DNA of 64,000 nt. Origin: Dasania sp. GY-MA-18 (GTDB lineage Bacteria > Pseudomonadota > Gammaproteobacteria > Pseudomonadales > Dasaniaceae). Within the stretch, counting starts at the first letter, position 1, and each line of letters begins with the position of its first letter. A program made the translations under genes and the position numbers. A model generated the notes under the pieces. That model worked only from the letters and a program-made list of their open reading frames with translations. It was not told the DNA's origin and searched no databases. This document shows, piece after piece, positions 8,720-19,911 of this stretch. The stretch is taken from assembly GCF_024734385.1 (NCBI RefSeq), contig NZ_JANHAP010000004.1:1-64000 (forward strand), written 5' to 3'.

Positions 8720-9408
8720 GCACACAACTCTAACAAAGATCCCACCACCACATCAGGGTTAGCAGCACTAATAGGCTGGCCCTGATTATAGCCATAGTTC
8801 ACACAAGCCACCGGCATACCAGCAGCCCTAGCGGCGGCCACATCAATTTGCGAATCGCCTATCATCACACAGCGATCTAGCGGCACAGCTAAAGCAGCGC
8901 AGGCCTGGATTAAAGGCGCCGGCTGCGGTTTGCGCTGGGGCAGGCTGTCGCCCCCTAGGCACACAGTAAAAAAATCCTCTAGGGCAAACTGCTTTAGTAT
9001 ATGCGGAATAAATTCAGCGGGCTTATTGGTGACTACCGCCATGGCTATGCCCTGGCTGTGCCAATGTTGTAAAGCTGGCATTACGCCTGCGTATAAGGCG
9101 CTGTGCTGGCCACTACTTTGCCGATAATATTTAAAAAACTGTTGCTGCTGTTGCGCCAGTTCTGCGTCATCCAATTCAGCGAGCTCGCAATTTTGCGCAA
9201 AGGCCAATGCTTTTTGCACCAGCACTTTAGCGCCATTGCCCACCCAAGTACGCACCCGCGACTCCCCCGCCAAGGGCAAATTGGCAGCAGCTAACATCGC
9301 ATCTACTGCAACGGCTAAATCGGGTACGCTATCGACTAGAGTGCCATCCAAATCAAACAACAAACCTTGCAGCGGCTGATCTAATAAGGCACTGAGCTTT
9401 TTAGCCAT
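8716..9408 (-). CDS. gph: Phosphoglycolate phosphatase
   Basis: A HAD-superfamily phosphatase that clears 2-phosphoglycolate. The 230-residue protein has motif I FDLDGTLVDS (nucleophile Asp), motif II VVTNKP, the lysine region RKPQPAPL and motif III MIGDSQIDVAAARAAG. A helical cap sits between motifs I and II. It is 6 bp downstream of rpe, as in pseudomonads where trpE follows; here trpE is missing at that place. Confidence 0.93.
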   Translation of the reverse strand: MAKKLSALLDQPLQGLLFDLDGTLVDSVPDLAVAVDAMLAAANLPLAGESRVRTWVGNGAKVLVQKALAFAQNCELAELDDAELAQQQQQFFKYYRQSSGQHSALYAGVMPALQHWHSQGIAMAVVTNKPAEFIPHILKQFALEDFFTVCLGGDSLPQRKPQPAPLIQACAALAVPLDRCVMIGDSQIDVAAARAAGMPVACVNYGYNQGQPISAANPDVVVGSLLELCA

Positions 9409-9414
9409 AACGCG

Positions 9415-10083
9415 CTACACTGATGCCAATTGCTCACGCATCTCATCTATGACTTTTTTATAATCAGGCTGATTAAAAATGGCTGAGCCCGCCACAAAAG
9501 TATCGGCACCGGCAGCGGCGATTTCGGCGATATTGCTAGCAGAAATACCGCCGTCGACTTCCAAGCGTATGTCATAACCACTGGCGTCTATTAATGCACG
9601 CACTTCGCGTACCTTGTCTATGGTAGAGGGGATAAATTTTTGACCGCCAAAGCCGGGGTTAACCGACATCAGCAAAATCATATCCAATTTATCCATCACA
9701 TATTTCAGCGGCTCTAAACCCATGGCCGGGTTTAATACCAAGCCAGCCTTGCAACCGGCATCGCGTATCATTTGCAAAGAGCGGTCTACATGGGTGGAAG
9801 CATCGGGGTGAAAAGTAATATAGCTGGCTCCGGCCTTGGCAAAGCTGGCGATCAAATCATCCACCGGGCTTACCATTAAATGTACATCTATAGGCGCGGT
9901 GACACCGTGCTTGCGCAGCGCTTCACACACCATGGGGCCTATGGTGAGGTTGGGCACATAGTGATTATCCATTACATCAAAATGAACAATATCGGCACCG
10001 GCCGCGATGACGTTATCCACCTCTTCGCCTAAACGGGCAAAGTCTGCGGCAAGAATAGAGGGTGCTATTTGATAATCTCTCAT
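9415..10083 (-). CDS. rpe: Ribulose-phosphate 3-epimerase
   Basis: It interconverts ribulose 5-phosphate and xylulose 5-phosphate in the pentose phosphate pathway. The 222-residue TIM barrel starts with [18 protein letters not shown]. It keeps [17 protein letters not shown] (metal His and Asp), [16 protein letters not shown], and the C-terminal EVDGGI and AGSAIF phosphate loops. Full length, first gene of rpe-gph. Confidence 0.96.
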   Translation of the reverse strand: MRDYQIAPSILAADFARLGEEVDNVIAAGADIVHFDVMDNHYVPNLTIGPMVCEALRKHGVTAPIDVHLMVSPVDDLIASFAKAGASYITFHPDASTHVDRSLQMIRDAGCKAGLVLNPAMGLEPLKYVMDKLDMILLMSVNPGFGGQKFIPSTIDKVREVRALIDASGYDIRLEVDGGISASNIAEIAAAGADTFVAGSAIFNQPDYKKVIDEMREQLASV

Positions 10084-10185
10084 AATACAATCCGAACTCT
10101 AGGTTTAGGCTAATTGGCCGCTATCTTACTGAAATACTAGCCGCGATTCAGCAGGCTTTGCAGGATTCCACAAAATAATTGCTAC

Positions 10186-11043
10186 ATGATGACTCAACTC
10201 AACGCCATAGCACGATTACTAATAGTTAGCCTTTGGCTGCTTAGCGCGGCCGCCTACGGCCAGGATGAATCGGTCGACAGTGCCGCTGACACTAACGAAG
10301 ATACCGCGCCAGCCGCTACCCCCGCAGCCAGAGCACAGTTTAGCAGCAATACCCCCACACTCTTGGCCCAAGACCTACCCCAAGAGCAAGTCATGTGGCT
10401 GGAGGTGGCTGGCCAGAAAATACTTAGCCTATATAGCCCCGACCACTCTGGCGAGGCCCGCGGCGGCGTGATATTGCTGCCCCGCCACGAACAAACCATT
10501 ACCCGCCATAACCGGCTTTTTAACCTGCAACAAACTTTAGCTGATAACCGCTGGCACGCTTTAATGCTGACCATGCCGCCGCTCACTACCGACACTGCCG
10601 AACAGGCACAGCAAACCATTGCCGCCGCCATTAGCTTTTTTAACAGCAAGGGCATCTACAATATGGTGTTGCTGGGGGAAGGTAGCAGCGCTAATCGCCT
10701 AATCAACTATGCCAGCCAAATCAGCGATAAAACCCAACTCAAACAAATTCGCGGCTTGGCGCTGGTGGATGCCAAAAACCAAATCAACCAACAGCCCATT
10801 ACCGCACTATTGCCCAAGTTGAAATTTCCAGTGTTGGATATTTATTTTAGTGGCGATAGGCAGGCTCAGCTCTTTGCCCAGCAACGCCTGCGCAGCACCA
10901 AACCTTTGCCACGGGGCCAATATCAACAGGTGCGCATGCCCCGCATGGGTTTGCGCCCACAGCAGGACGAAGACAAACTCAGCAAACGCATACGCGGCTG
11001 GCTAAACAAAACCGCAGCAGGTTTTTCGGTGGGGGTTAAATAA
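10186..11043 (+). CDS. DUF3530-family exported protein (alpha/beta-hydrolase-like)
   Basis: A 285-residue protein with a cleavable signal peptide (LLIVSLWLLSAAAYG) and an acidic, Ala/Thr-rich linker. An alpha/beta-hydrolase-like domain follows, with GGVILLPRHEQTI, LMLTMPPL and the nucleophile-elbow-like VLLGEGSSANRL. This matches DUF3530, whose function is unknown. A canonical GxSxG reads GEGSS, so catalysis is uncertain. ATG 10189 is an alternative start. It stands alone, divergent from rpe. Confidence 0.75.
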   Translation: MMTQLNAIARLLIVSLWLLSAAAYGQDESVDSAADTNEDTAPAATPAARAQFSSNTPTLLAQDLPQEQVMWLEVAGQKILSLYSPDHSGEARGGVILLPRHEQTITRHNRLFNLQQTLADNRWHALMLTMPPLTTDTAEQAQQTIAAAISFFNSKGIYNMVLLGEGSSANRLINYASQISDKTQLKQIRGLALVDAKNQINQQPITALLPKLKFPVLDIYFSGDRQAQLFAQQRLRSTKPLPRGQYQQVRMPRMGLRPQQDEDKLSKRIRGWLNKTAAGFSVGVK

Positions 11044-11045
11044 TA

Positions 11046-11061
11046 GGGCTGCTCGCAGCCC
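11046..11061 (+). terminator. Hairpin after the DUF3530 gene
   Basis: GGGCTGC-TC-GCAGCCC is a strong 7-bp GC stem with a very short loop directly after the stop codon. A short T-run (CTTTATA) follows. Confidence 0.45.
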
Positions 11062-11078
11062 AGCTTTATAACGGGCCG

Positions 11079-11216
11079 CTAAGGAATCAGCTCGGCGACT
11101 TGCACCTCATAGCTGGCATACCACTTCGCCTTACCCAAAGCCTGCGCCTGCTGGTGTTCGGCATTGTTATGCCAGGCTTTAATATGTGCCAGCGACGGCC
11201 AATAGGAAATGGCTAG
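11079..11216 (-). pseudogene. C-terminal remnant of an antibiotic-biosynthesis-monooxygenase (ABM) domain protein
   Basis: After the murU stop codon the same minus-strand frame continues for 45 codons. It encodes AISYWPSLAHIKAWHNNAEH, followed by QQAQALGKAKWYASYEVQVAEL and a stop. The pattern (isYW..l..i.aWh.nAeH..Aq..G...WY..Y.v.v) is the C-terminal half of small ABM-fold monooxygenases. The N-terminal half and any start are gone. A deletion that joined murU to this gene fits best. Translation would need readthrough of the murU stop. Confidence 0.75.
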
Positions 11217-12949
<1,733 letters not shown>

Positions 12950-13162
12950 ACCGGTTATTGATATTATCTTGCACCATGCTGCGCCACTATAACCGAAACC
13001 GCCACAAGATAAATCCACCTATTTAACAGAAGCCAGTCGCAAACAGGCAATTTATTAAGGAATGCTTTATTATGCCTGCTTCCATCACAGAGCTTGTTAT
13101 TGCCAAGCTTATTATTGCCAACCCAGCCCGCGCTGTTATCGCCGGTAACTAAAATACACTTT

Positions 13163-15505
13163 ATGGCCGCAGTAAAATCCATCTACACGCCGCTATTTCG
13201 CTACCACAGTTTGGCGACGGCAATCACCCTATGCGCTGGCATTAGCCCAGCCATGGCCAACGACTATCAAGCCTGGGACTGGCTGCCAGAACATGAGCTT
13301 AGTGACCAGCAGCGCTGCCAAATGAGCACCGGCTGCCAAGGCGCCTATGTAGAGCCTAAAGCCGACTGGCCCGAGGCCCATATCCCCCCCGAGCAAGCCG
13401 CCTTGCATGCGGGTGCCAACCAGTCGTCTATGACGGAAAACACCGTAGAGCTCAATGGCGATGTCATTTTAAGCAAAGGCCAGCGCCGCGTAATTGCCGA
13501 CAGCGCCACCCTTAATCGCTTAAGCAATGTGCTCAAGCTTAAAGGCCATGTAGAGGTGCGCGAGCCCGGCTTTTTATTGCGCTGTGAAGCTGGCGAAATC
13601 AATACCGATACCGGCCTAGGCTCTTTTAGCCAAGCCCATATACTCAATCACGATACCGGCCTGCGTATTAGCGCCGAGCAAGCCGAGCACCCCAGCGAGT
13701 TCAGCTTTAATTTTAGCGGTGCGCGCTATACCCAATGTACTCCCGACGACGAAGTCTGGGTTATGACTGCAGGCCAGCTAAACCTAGACCAAGCCACCGG
13801 CTGGGGCAGCGCCGAAGATGTAGTCGTGCGCGTAAAAGACATTCCGGTTTTTTACAGCCCCTACCTCACCTTCCCCATAGATGATCGCAGAAAAACCGGC
13901 TTTTTATGGCCCACCATAGCCAGCAGCGATGGTGGCTTGGATTTATCGCTACCCTACTACCTCAATATTGCCCCCAACTTTGACGCCACCATCACACCCC
14001 GTCGCGTGGGCCAGCACGGTAATATGTTAGAGGCCGAAACCCGCTATTTAAATCAATACAGTTTTTGGACTGTCGCTGGCGCGCAGCTTAACGACGATGA
14101 AATGGATGGCGAAAAGCGCTGGCTGGGCAATATCAAAGAGCAAGGTCGCTTCGGCCAACACTGGAGCCATAGCATAGATTACAACAAGGTCAGTGACCTG
14201 GATTATTTGCGCGACTTTAGTTTTGACAGCATCAGCACCCAAAGAAGCAATCACCTAGCCCAAACCGGCCGCATGAGCTTTAACTCGCAAAACTGGAGCG
14301 GGCAAGTCTTAGTGCAAGAGCATCAAAGTTTGGACACGGTATACAACGCCCCCTATAAACGCCTGCCGCAAATCAGCCTCAGCAGGCAAAGCCACGGCGA
14401 AAACTTCGTCCCCGATTACTCGCTGTCGCTGCAATTCACCGAATTTGACCACGAAGAATCCAAAGAAAAAGGCGGCAGCTTTGACAGTGGCCAGCGCCGT
14501 TACGCCGAGGCCGGTGTTAGCTTTCCCATGCGCTGGGCACCGGGCTTTATTATCCCCAGCACCAAAGTACGCCACGTCAGCTACCAGCTGGACGGCCTGC
14601 AAGCTAGCGAAGACGACAGCCCCGAGGCCACCGTCGCCTTAGGCTCTTTAGATATGGGCCTAATCTTCGAGCGCCCCTTTAGCCTTAGCGACAGCCGCTA
14701 CAGCCAAACCCTAGAGCCACGTGTTTATCACCTGTACAGCGACTATGAAGAGCAAAACCAACAGCCCGACTTTGACAGCAAGGCGCTGAACTTTAGCTAC
14801 AACCAACTCTTTAGAGACAGCCGCTTTACCGGCCACGACCGATTAGACGACGCCAACCAAACCTCAGTGGGTGTCACCAGCCGCTTTATAGACGAAGCCA
14901 CCGGCCTGGAAACCCTCACCCTAAGCTTGGGGCAAACCTTTTATTGGCAGGACCGACGCATACAGGAAGACCTCAGCGACAGCCCGCTAAGCCAGGACAA
15001 CTCGCAGATAGCCGCCGAAATACGCTACCAGCCTCAGGACAACTTCTGGTTAAATAGCACCAGCCTGTGGGACTCGCGCCAAGACAAAATGGATGAGTTT
15101 GGCTTTAGCAGCCACTATAAAAACGACAAAGCACTATTAAATGTAGGCTACCGCTTTCGCCGCGACGACCCCGCCACCAGCAGCGTAGAGGCACTGGAAC
15201 AAGCCGACATCTCCACAGTCATAGCACTTAACGATAGATGGCAGGCCATGGCCAGGTTTCAATACGATGTCGCCGAAGACCGCTCGCTGGAAGACCTGTT
15301 CGGCATAGAGTATCAAGACTGCTGCTGGCTAACCCGCATAGTCTACCAACGCGCCGTTAAAAAAGTTAACGCCAGTAGCAGCCTGGACACCGAGCACGAT
15401 CACAAAATCGTTTTACAGTTTCAATTAAAAGGCCTGGGCGGCATAGGCAACAAAGCCATACGTCTACTCCAAGAAAGCATTTTAGGATATGAAGAACGTG
15501 ATTAA
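13163..15505 (+). CDS. lptD: LPS-assembly protein LptD
   Basis: The outer-membrane beta-barrel that inserts lipopolysaccharide into the outer leaflet together with LptE. Starting at ATG 13163 gives a signal peptide ending ATAITLCAGISPAMA and 780 residues; an upstream ATG at 13094 would hide that signal. It contains the OstA/LptA-like periplasmic jellyroll (VELNGDVILSKGQRRVIAD...) and then the long barrel domain (YSPYLTFPIDDRRKTGFLWP). Cysteines near both ends (CQMSTGC and CC in EYQDCCW) fit the disulfides of LptD. It overlaps surA by 17 bp; SurA is its periplasmic chaperone. Confidence 0.95.
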   Translation: MAAVKSIYTPLFRYHSLATAITLCAGISPAMANDYQAWDWLPEHELSDQQRCQMSTGCQGAYVEPKADWPEAHIPPEQAALHAGANQSSMTENTVELNGDVILSKGQRRVIADSATLNRLSNVLKLKGHVEVREPGFLLRCEAGEINTDTGLGSFSQAHILNHDTGLRISAEQAEHPSEFSFNFSGARYTQCTPDDEVWVMTAGQLNLDQATGWGSAEDVVVRVKDIPVFYSPYLTFPIDDRRKTGFLWPTIASSDGGLDLSLPYYLNIAPNFDATITPRRVGQHGNMLEAETRYLNQYSFWTVAGAQLNDDEMDGEKRWLGNIKEQGRFGQHWSHSIDYNKVSDLDYLRDFSFDSISTQRSNHLAQTGRMSFNSQNWSGQVLVQEHQSLDTVYNAPYKRLPQISLSRQSHGENFVPDYSLSLQFTEFDHEESKEKGGSFDSGQRRYAEAGVSFPMRWAPGFIIPSTKVRHVSYQLDGLQASEDDSPEATVALGSLDMGLIFERPFSLSDSRYSQTLEPRVYHLYSDYEEQNQQPDFDSKALNFSYNQLFRDSRFTGHDRLDDANQTSVGVTSRFIDEATGLETLTLSLGQTFYWQDRRIQEDLSDSPLSQDNSQIAAEIRYQPQDNFWLNSTSLWDSRQDKMDEFGFSSHYKNDKALLNVGYRFRRDDPATSSVEALEQADISTVIALNDRWQAMARFQYDVAEDRSLEDLFGIEYQDCCWLTRIVYQRAVKKVNASSSLDTEHDHKIVLQFQLKGLGGIGNKAIRLLQESILGYEERD

Positions 15506-16811
15506 CAAAGCCCTACTTAACACCATCATGCGCCCTTTATTGATAAGCGGCCTACTTAGCGTTAGCGCACTTAGCCACGGCCAAGTACAAGCAGCCAACG
15601 CCAGTGCGCCACAAACTCTGGATCGCATCATTGCCATCGTCGATGACGATGTCATCCTAGCCAGCGAATACCGCGAACGCTACGAATCGGTAAAAGCCAA
15701 CTTCAGCAACAACCAGCAAGCCCTGCCCGACGATAAAGAACTGCAACGGCAAATACTGGATCAGCTAGTAGTAGAAAGCATACAGCTGCAAATGGCCTAC
15801 CGTGCTGGCGTGCGCATTAGCGACGAGCAACTCAACGAAACTCTGGCCCGCATCGCCCAGCAAAATCGCCTTAGCGTACCGCAGTTTAAAGCCATGCTAG
15901 AAAAAGAGGGCCGCTCTTACACCGCCGTGCGCGAACAAATACGCAAAGATTTACTCATCCAGCGCGTGCAAAGTGGCAACGTCAGCCGCCGCATACAAAT
16001 TAGCGATCAAGAAATTGAAAACTACCTCAACTCAGAAGAGGGCAAAAAACTCACCGCCCCCGAATACCGCTTTTTACATGCACTTATTCCACTGGCCAGT
16101 GATGCCAGCCAAGCGCAGGAAATTAAAGCGCAAGAGCACGCCCACGCCTTAGCGCAACAAGTACGCAAAGGCACAGACTTTAGCAAAGCCATCACCGACG
16201 GCGGCCCCTTTAATATCAACAGCGGCGATTTAGGCTGGCGTAAACTGGACGACCTGCCCGGCTTTTTAACCGACGCCGCCACCAGCTTAAGCAAAGGCGA
16301 AGTCGCCGACCCCATACGCAGCGCCAGCGGTTTTCATATTGTGCAACTGCTTAGCAAGCGCGGCGATGGTGAAATCATTCCACAAACTCAGGCGCGTCAC
16401 ATTTTGCTAAAACCCTCAGCCATACGTGACGACAAGGCCACCGAAGCCGAAATCAAAGCCCTAAGGCAGCGCATACTCAATGGCGAAGATTTTGCCGAAC
16501 TGGCCCGCGAATACTCTGAAGACATAGGCTCAGCCAGTGAAGGTGGCGACCTATCCTGGACCAGCCCCGGCCAGCTAGTACCCGAGTTTCAACAAGCCAT
16601 GGACAGCACCGACATCAACGGCGTTAGCCCGGCTTTTCGCAGCCAATACGGCTGGCACATACTGCAAGTGTTAGATCGCCGCGACAAAGACGTGACCGAA
16701 GATATGCGCCGCCGCATTGCTGGCAACCACCTGCACGATAGAAAGTTTAAAGACGAGCTACAAATTTGGCTGCAGCAAATTCGCGACGAAGCCTACGTGG
16801 ATTACAAATAA
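15489..16811 (+). CDS. surA: Periplasmic peptidyl-prolyl isomerase chaperone SurA
   Basis: It escorts beta-barrel proteins such as LptD to the outer membrane. The 440-residue protein has a signal peptide (LLISGLLSVSALSHGQVQA), the SurA N-domain (LDRIIAIVDDDVILASEYRER, LDQLVVESIQLQMAYRAGV) and two parvulin domains. These are about residues 190-290 (YRFLHALIPL..., FHIVQLLSKRGD) and 300-400 (QARHILLKPS..., YGWHILQVLDRR). Full length. Its start lies inside the lptD end, just after TTAGGAT. Confidence 0.95.
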   Translation: MKNVINKALLNTIMRPLLISGLLSVSALSHGQVQAANASAPQTLDRIIAIVDDDVILASEYRERYESVKANFSNNQQALPDDKELQRQILDQLVVESIQLQMAYRAGVRISDEQLNETLARIAQQNRLSVPQFKAMLEKEGRSYTAVREQIRKDLLIQRVQSGNVSRRIQISDQEIENYLNSEEGKKLTAPEYRFLHALIPLASDASQAQEIKAQEHAHALAQQVRKGTDFSKAITDGGPFNINSGDLGWRKLDDLPGFLTDAATSLSKGEVADPIRSASGFHIVQLLSKRGDGEIIPQTQARHILLKPSAIRDDKATEAEIKALRQRILNGEDFAELAREYSEDIGSASEGGDLSWTSPGQLVPEFQQAMDSTDINGVSPAFRSQYGWHILQVLDRRDKDVTEDMRRRIAGNHLHDRKFKDELQIWLQQIRDEAYVDYK

Positions 16812-16818
16812 ATAAACC

Positions 16819-17805
16819 ATGACCCTACGCATAGCATTAACCGCCGGTGAACCCGCCGGCATAGGCCCCGACCTCTGCGTGCAACTGGCACAGCAGGCCT
16901 TAGCCATAGAGCTAGTGGTCATCGCCGACCCCGAACTACTGCAGCAGCGCGCGCAGCAATTAAAACTGCCTTTAAGCCTACGCACGTTTAACCCCCAGGC
17001 CGCGCCACAGCCCAGCCGGGCCGGTGAACTCTGTGTATTACCGGTAGCGTTAAGCCAGCCCTGCCTGGCCCAGCAGCTCAACCCAGCCAATGCCCGCTAT
17101 GTATTAAACACCCTACAAGCCGCTATAGACGGTTGCTTAAATAAAGACTTTGCCGCCATGGTCACCGCCCCCGTACACAAGGGCGTGATTAACGATGCAG
17201 GCATAGCCTTTAGCGGCCACACCGAATTTTTAGCCCAGCAAACCAACAGCCCGCAAGTCGTCATGATGCTGGCCACCGAAGGCTTGCGGGTAGCTTTAGT
17301 CACCACCCATCTACCGCTAAGCGCCGTGCCCGCCGCCATTACTGAAGAGTTACTTAGCAGCGTAACCCGCATACTGCACCGCGATTTACAGCAGCAGTTT
17401 GGCATAGCCCAACCGCGCATTATCGTGCTGGGCCTCAACCCCCACGCTGGCGAAGGCGGCCATATGGGCCGGGAAGAAATCGATATTATAGAACCCTGCC
17501 TAGCCCAGCTGCGCCAGCAAGGCATGAACCTACAGGGGCCACTCCCCGCCGATACGGCCTTTAACGATAAATACCTGCAGCACTGCGATGCGGTGCTGGC
17601 CATGTATCACGATCAAGGCCTGCCAGTACTTAAATACAAGGGCTTTGGTGAAGCGGTGAATATTACCTTGGGGCTGCCTATTATTCGCACCTCGGTAGAT
17701 CACGGCACCGCCCTAGATTTAGCTGGCACCGGCAAAGCCGATGGCGGTAGCTTACAAACTGCGCTTAACTATGCCATTAGCATGGCCACTAACGCGCAGC
17801 GCTAG
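16819..17805 (+). CDS. pdxA: 4-hydroxythreonine-4-phosphate dehydrogenase
   Basis: An NAD-dependent dehydrogenase in pyridoxal 5'-phosphate synthesis. The 328-residue protein has [64 protein letters not shown] (metal His), [13 protein letters not shown] and the C-terminal [19 protein letters not shown]. It lies 7 bp after surA and before rsmA in the conserved surA-pdxA-rsmA-apaGH order. Confidence 0.95.
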   Translation: MTLRIALTAGEPAGIGPDLCVQLAQQALAIELVVIADPELLQQRAQQLKLPLSLRTFNPQAAPQPSRAGELCVLPVALSQPCLAQQLNPANARYVLNTLQAAIDGCLNKDFAAMVTAPVHKGVINDAGIAFSGHTEFLAQQTNSPQVVMMLATEGLRVALVTTHLPLSAVPAAITEELLSSVTRILHRDLQQQFGIAQPRIIVLGLNPHAGEGGHMGREEIDIIEPCLAQLRQQGMNLQGPLPADTAFNDKYLQHCDAVLAMYHDQGLPVLKYKGFGEAVNITLGLPIIRTSVDHGTALDLAGTGKADGGSLQTALNYAISMATNAQR

Positions 17806-17851
17806 GCCCTAGACCTTAAGCACACCTTTTACCTTTCACAGATAATTTTTT

Positions 17852-18631
17852 ATGACAGAGCATCGCGCCAGAAAACGCTTCGGCCAAAACTTTTTAACCG
17901 ACCACGGCATTATTCACCGCATCGCCCGCGCCATTAAAGCTGGGCCTAAAGACCATCTGGTAGAAATAGGCCCCGGCCAAGGTGCCTTAACCGACGAGCT
18001 GTTGGCCGCCGGTGCACCGCTGGACGCCATAGAGCTGGACCGCGACCTAGTGCCCATACTGCAGCAACGCTTTGCCGATGAAGCGCATTTTACTTTGCAC
18101 CAAGGTGACGCCCTGGCCTTTGATTTTGCCTCACTGCAAAAGGCCGATGAGCAGCTGCGTATAGTGGGCAACCTGCCCTATAACATCTCCACCCCGCTCA
18201 TTTTTCACCTGCTGGCGCACCAACACCTCATTAAAGACATGCACTTTATGCTGCAGCTAGAAGTAGTGCAGCGCATGGCCGCACAACCCCGCGGTAAAAA
18301 CTACGGCCGCCTAGGGGTAATGTGCCAATACTATTGCAAAGTAGAAATGCTATTTGAAGTACCGCCAGAGTCTTTTGACCCTAGGCCCAAAGTACAGTCA
18401 GCCATTGTCAGGCTCACCCCACACCAAGAGCTACCCCATGTCGCCAAAGACATTAAAAAACTGGACACCATATTGCGCACCGCTTTTAATATGCGCCGCA
18501 AAACTTTGCGCAACTCGCTTAAACAATTATTCAGCGAGGCCGATATAGAGGCCTTAGGCATAGACCCAACGGCCAGGCCAGAAACCCTTAGCCTGGAAGA
18601 CTTTATTCGCCTCAGCAATGCATTAAGCTAA
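17852..18631 (+). CDS. rsmA: 16S rRNA dimethyladenosine transferase
   Basis: It dimethylates two adjacent adenines near the 3' end of 16S rRNA during small-subunit maturation (KsgA). The 259-residue protein has RKRFGQNFLTDHGII, the SAM motif LVEIGPGQGALTDEL, acidic IELDRDLVP, and motif IV NLPYNISTPL. The C-terminal RRKTLRNSLKQL helix and RPETLSLEDFIRLSN are also present. Full length. Confidence 0.96.
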   Translation: MTEHRARKRFGQNFLTDHGIIHRIARAIKAGPKDHLVEIGPGQGALTDELLAAGAPLDAIELDRDLVPILQQRFADEAHFTLHQGDALAFDFASLQKADEQLRIVGNLPYNISTPLIFHLLAHQHLIKDMHFMLQLEVVQRMAAQPRGKNYGRLGVMCQYYCKVEMLFEVPPESFDPRPKVQSAIVRLTPHQELPHVAKDIKKLDTILRTAFNMRRKTLRNSLKQLFSEADIEALGIDPTARPETLSLEDFIRLSNALS

Positions 18632-18635
18632 CACT

Positions 18636-19025
18636 ATGACAGCCAGTAACCCCAGCAATAATCCAATAGCTATAAACGTAGCCACCGCCTTTTTGGCGGA
18701 GCAGTCAGCTCCCGAATATGACCGCTACGCTTTTTCGTACACCATTACCATCACCAATAACGGTGAGGAAAATGTACAGCTACTCAGCCGCCACTGGTTG
18801 ATTACCGACAGCGACAATCGCGTGCAAGAAGTGCGCGGCGAAGGCGTGGTGGGGCAACAACCCACCATTCCCCCCGGCGAAAGCTATCAATATACCAGCG
18901 GTGCCATTTTGGAAACTGCCGCTGGCACTATGGAAGGCAGCTATCAAATGATTAGCGCCAGCGGTGAGTTATTTGAGGCCCCCATAGCCACCTTTTCGCT
19001 AATACACCCTTCGGCGTTACACTAG
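18636..19025 (+). CDS. apaG: ApaG (Co2+/Mg2+ efflux-associated) protein
   Basis: A 129-residue single-domain protein of immunoglobulin-like fold. It has YAFSYTITITNNGEENVQLLSRHW and ITDSDNRVQEVRGEGVVGQQP, then IPPGESYQYTSGA and GTMEGSYQM, the conserved ApaG blocks. Its molecular role is unclear; mutants elsewhere show metal and stress phenotypes. It starts 4 bp after rsmA and precedes apaH. Confidence 0.93.
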   Translation: MTASNPSNNPIAINVATAFLAEQSAPEYDRYAFSYTITITNNGEENVQLLSRHWLITDSDNRVQEVRGEGVVGQQPTIPPGESYQYTSGAILETAAGTMEGSYQMISASGELFEAPIATFSLIHPSALH

Positions 19026-19062
19026 CGGCTATAGTAATAACACGGTAAGCAACGAGTACATC

Positions 19063-19875
19063 ATGACCCGCTACGCGGTAGGCGACTTACAAGGCTGTTT
19101 AAAACCCCTGCAATGTTTATTGCAGCGGGTTAACTTTGACCCGCAACAAGATCAACTTTGGTTAGTAGGCGACTTAATTAATCGCGGCCCCGACTCCCTG
19201 GCCACGCTGCGTTTTTTAAAAAACTTAGGCCCCTGCACCCGCATTGTTTTAGGCAACCACGACCTGCACTTTTTAGCCGTAGCCTATGGCACCACCACCC
19301 CACGCCCCCATGACACCTTGGATGAATTATTACAGGCCCCCGACAAAGACGAACTGGTAGCCTGGTTAATACAGCAGCCCTTAATGTACCGCGACCCCAG
19401 TGGTGATTACTGCATGAGTCACGCCGGTATTTCACCGCTGTGGACTATAAGCCAGGCCGAAAGCTACGCTCGCGAAGTCGAACAAATTTTACAAAGCAGT
19501 AAGGCCGTGGACTTTTTTAACAATATGTACGGCAACAAACCCGCGGGGTGGCAAGATGATTTACAAGGCTGGCCGCGCTATCGCACCATCACCAATTATT
19601 TTACCCGCATGCGCTACTGCGGCCCTCAGGGCGAGTTAGATTTAAACAACAAAAGCAGTACCGCACCGGCTAACTTTCACCCTTGGTTTACCCACCCACT
19701 GCGCAGCACCCAGCAGCAAAAAATTATCTTTGGCCACTGGGCCGCCCTACAAGGCAAAGCCAATACAGAAAATATTTTTGCCCTGGATACAGGCTGCGCG
19801 TGGAAGGGCCATCTATCACTAATGAATTTAGAGACGCAAGCAATAGAAACTTGTGATTGTGGAGACAGTCGCTAG
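19063..19875 (+). CDS. apaH: Diadenosine tetraphosphatase (symmetrical)
   Basis: It cleaves Ap4A to two ADP and removes Np4A caps from RNA. The 270-residue calcineurin-type phosphoesterase has YAVGDLQGCLKPL, WLVGDLINRGPDSL, VLGNHDLHFLA, SHAGISPLW and IIFGHWAALQG, which supply the two-metal site. Last gene of the surA-apaH series; a palindromic terminator follows. Confidence 0.95.
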   Translation: MTRYAVGDLQGCLKPLQCLLQRVNFDPQQDQLWLVGDLINRGPDSLATLRFLKNLGPCTRIVLGNHDLHFLAVAYGTTTPRPHDTLDELLQAPDKDELVAWLIQQPLMYRDPSGDYCMSHAGISPLWTISQAESYAREVEQILQSSKAVDFFNNMYGNKPAGWQDDLQGWPRYRTITNYFTRMRYCGPQGELDLNNKSSTAPANFHPWFTHPLRSTQQQKIIFGHWAALQGKANTENIFALDTGCAWKGHLSLMNLETQAIETCDCGDSR

Positions 19876-19894
19876 TCACTAGAGACTAGTGACT
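19874..19894 (+). terminator. CTAG palindrome terminator of apaH
   Basis: AGTCACTAG-AGA-CTAGTGACT is a perfect 9-bp inverted repeat with a 3-base loop, followed by TTTTC. It is nested in a wider repeat (AGTCGCTAG at 19,867 and CTAGCGACT at 19,916). It lies between apaH and the convergent LysE gene and belongs to the CTAG-rich intergenic repeat style also seen near 23,060 and 28,020-28,130. Confidence 0.65.
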
Positions 19895-19911
19895 TTTCTA
19901 ACTAAAGACTG

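Noticed and set aside
13094-13162. Earlier lptD start
   Set aside because: It would place 23 residues before the signal peptide; ATG 13163 gives a proper signal sequence.
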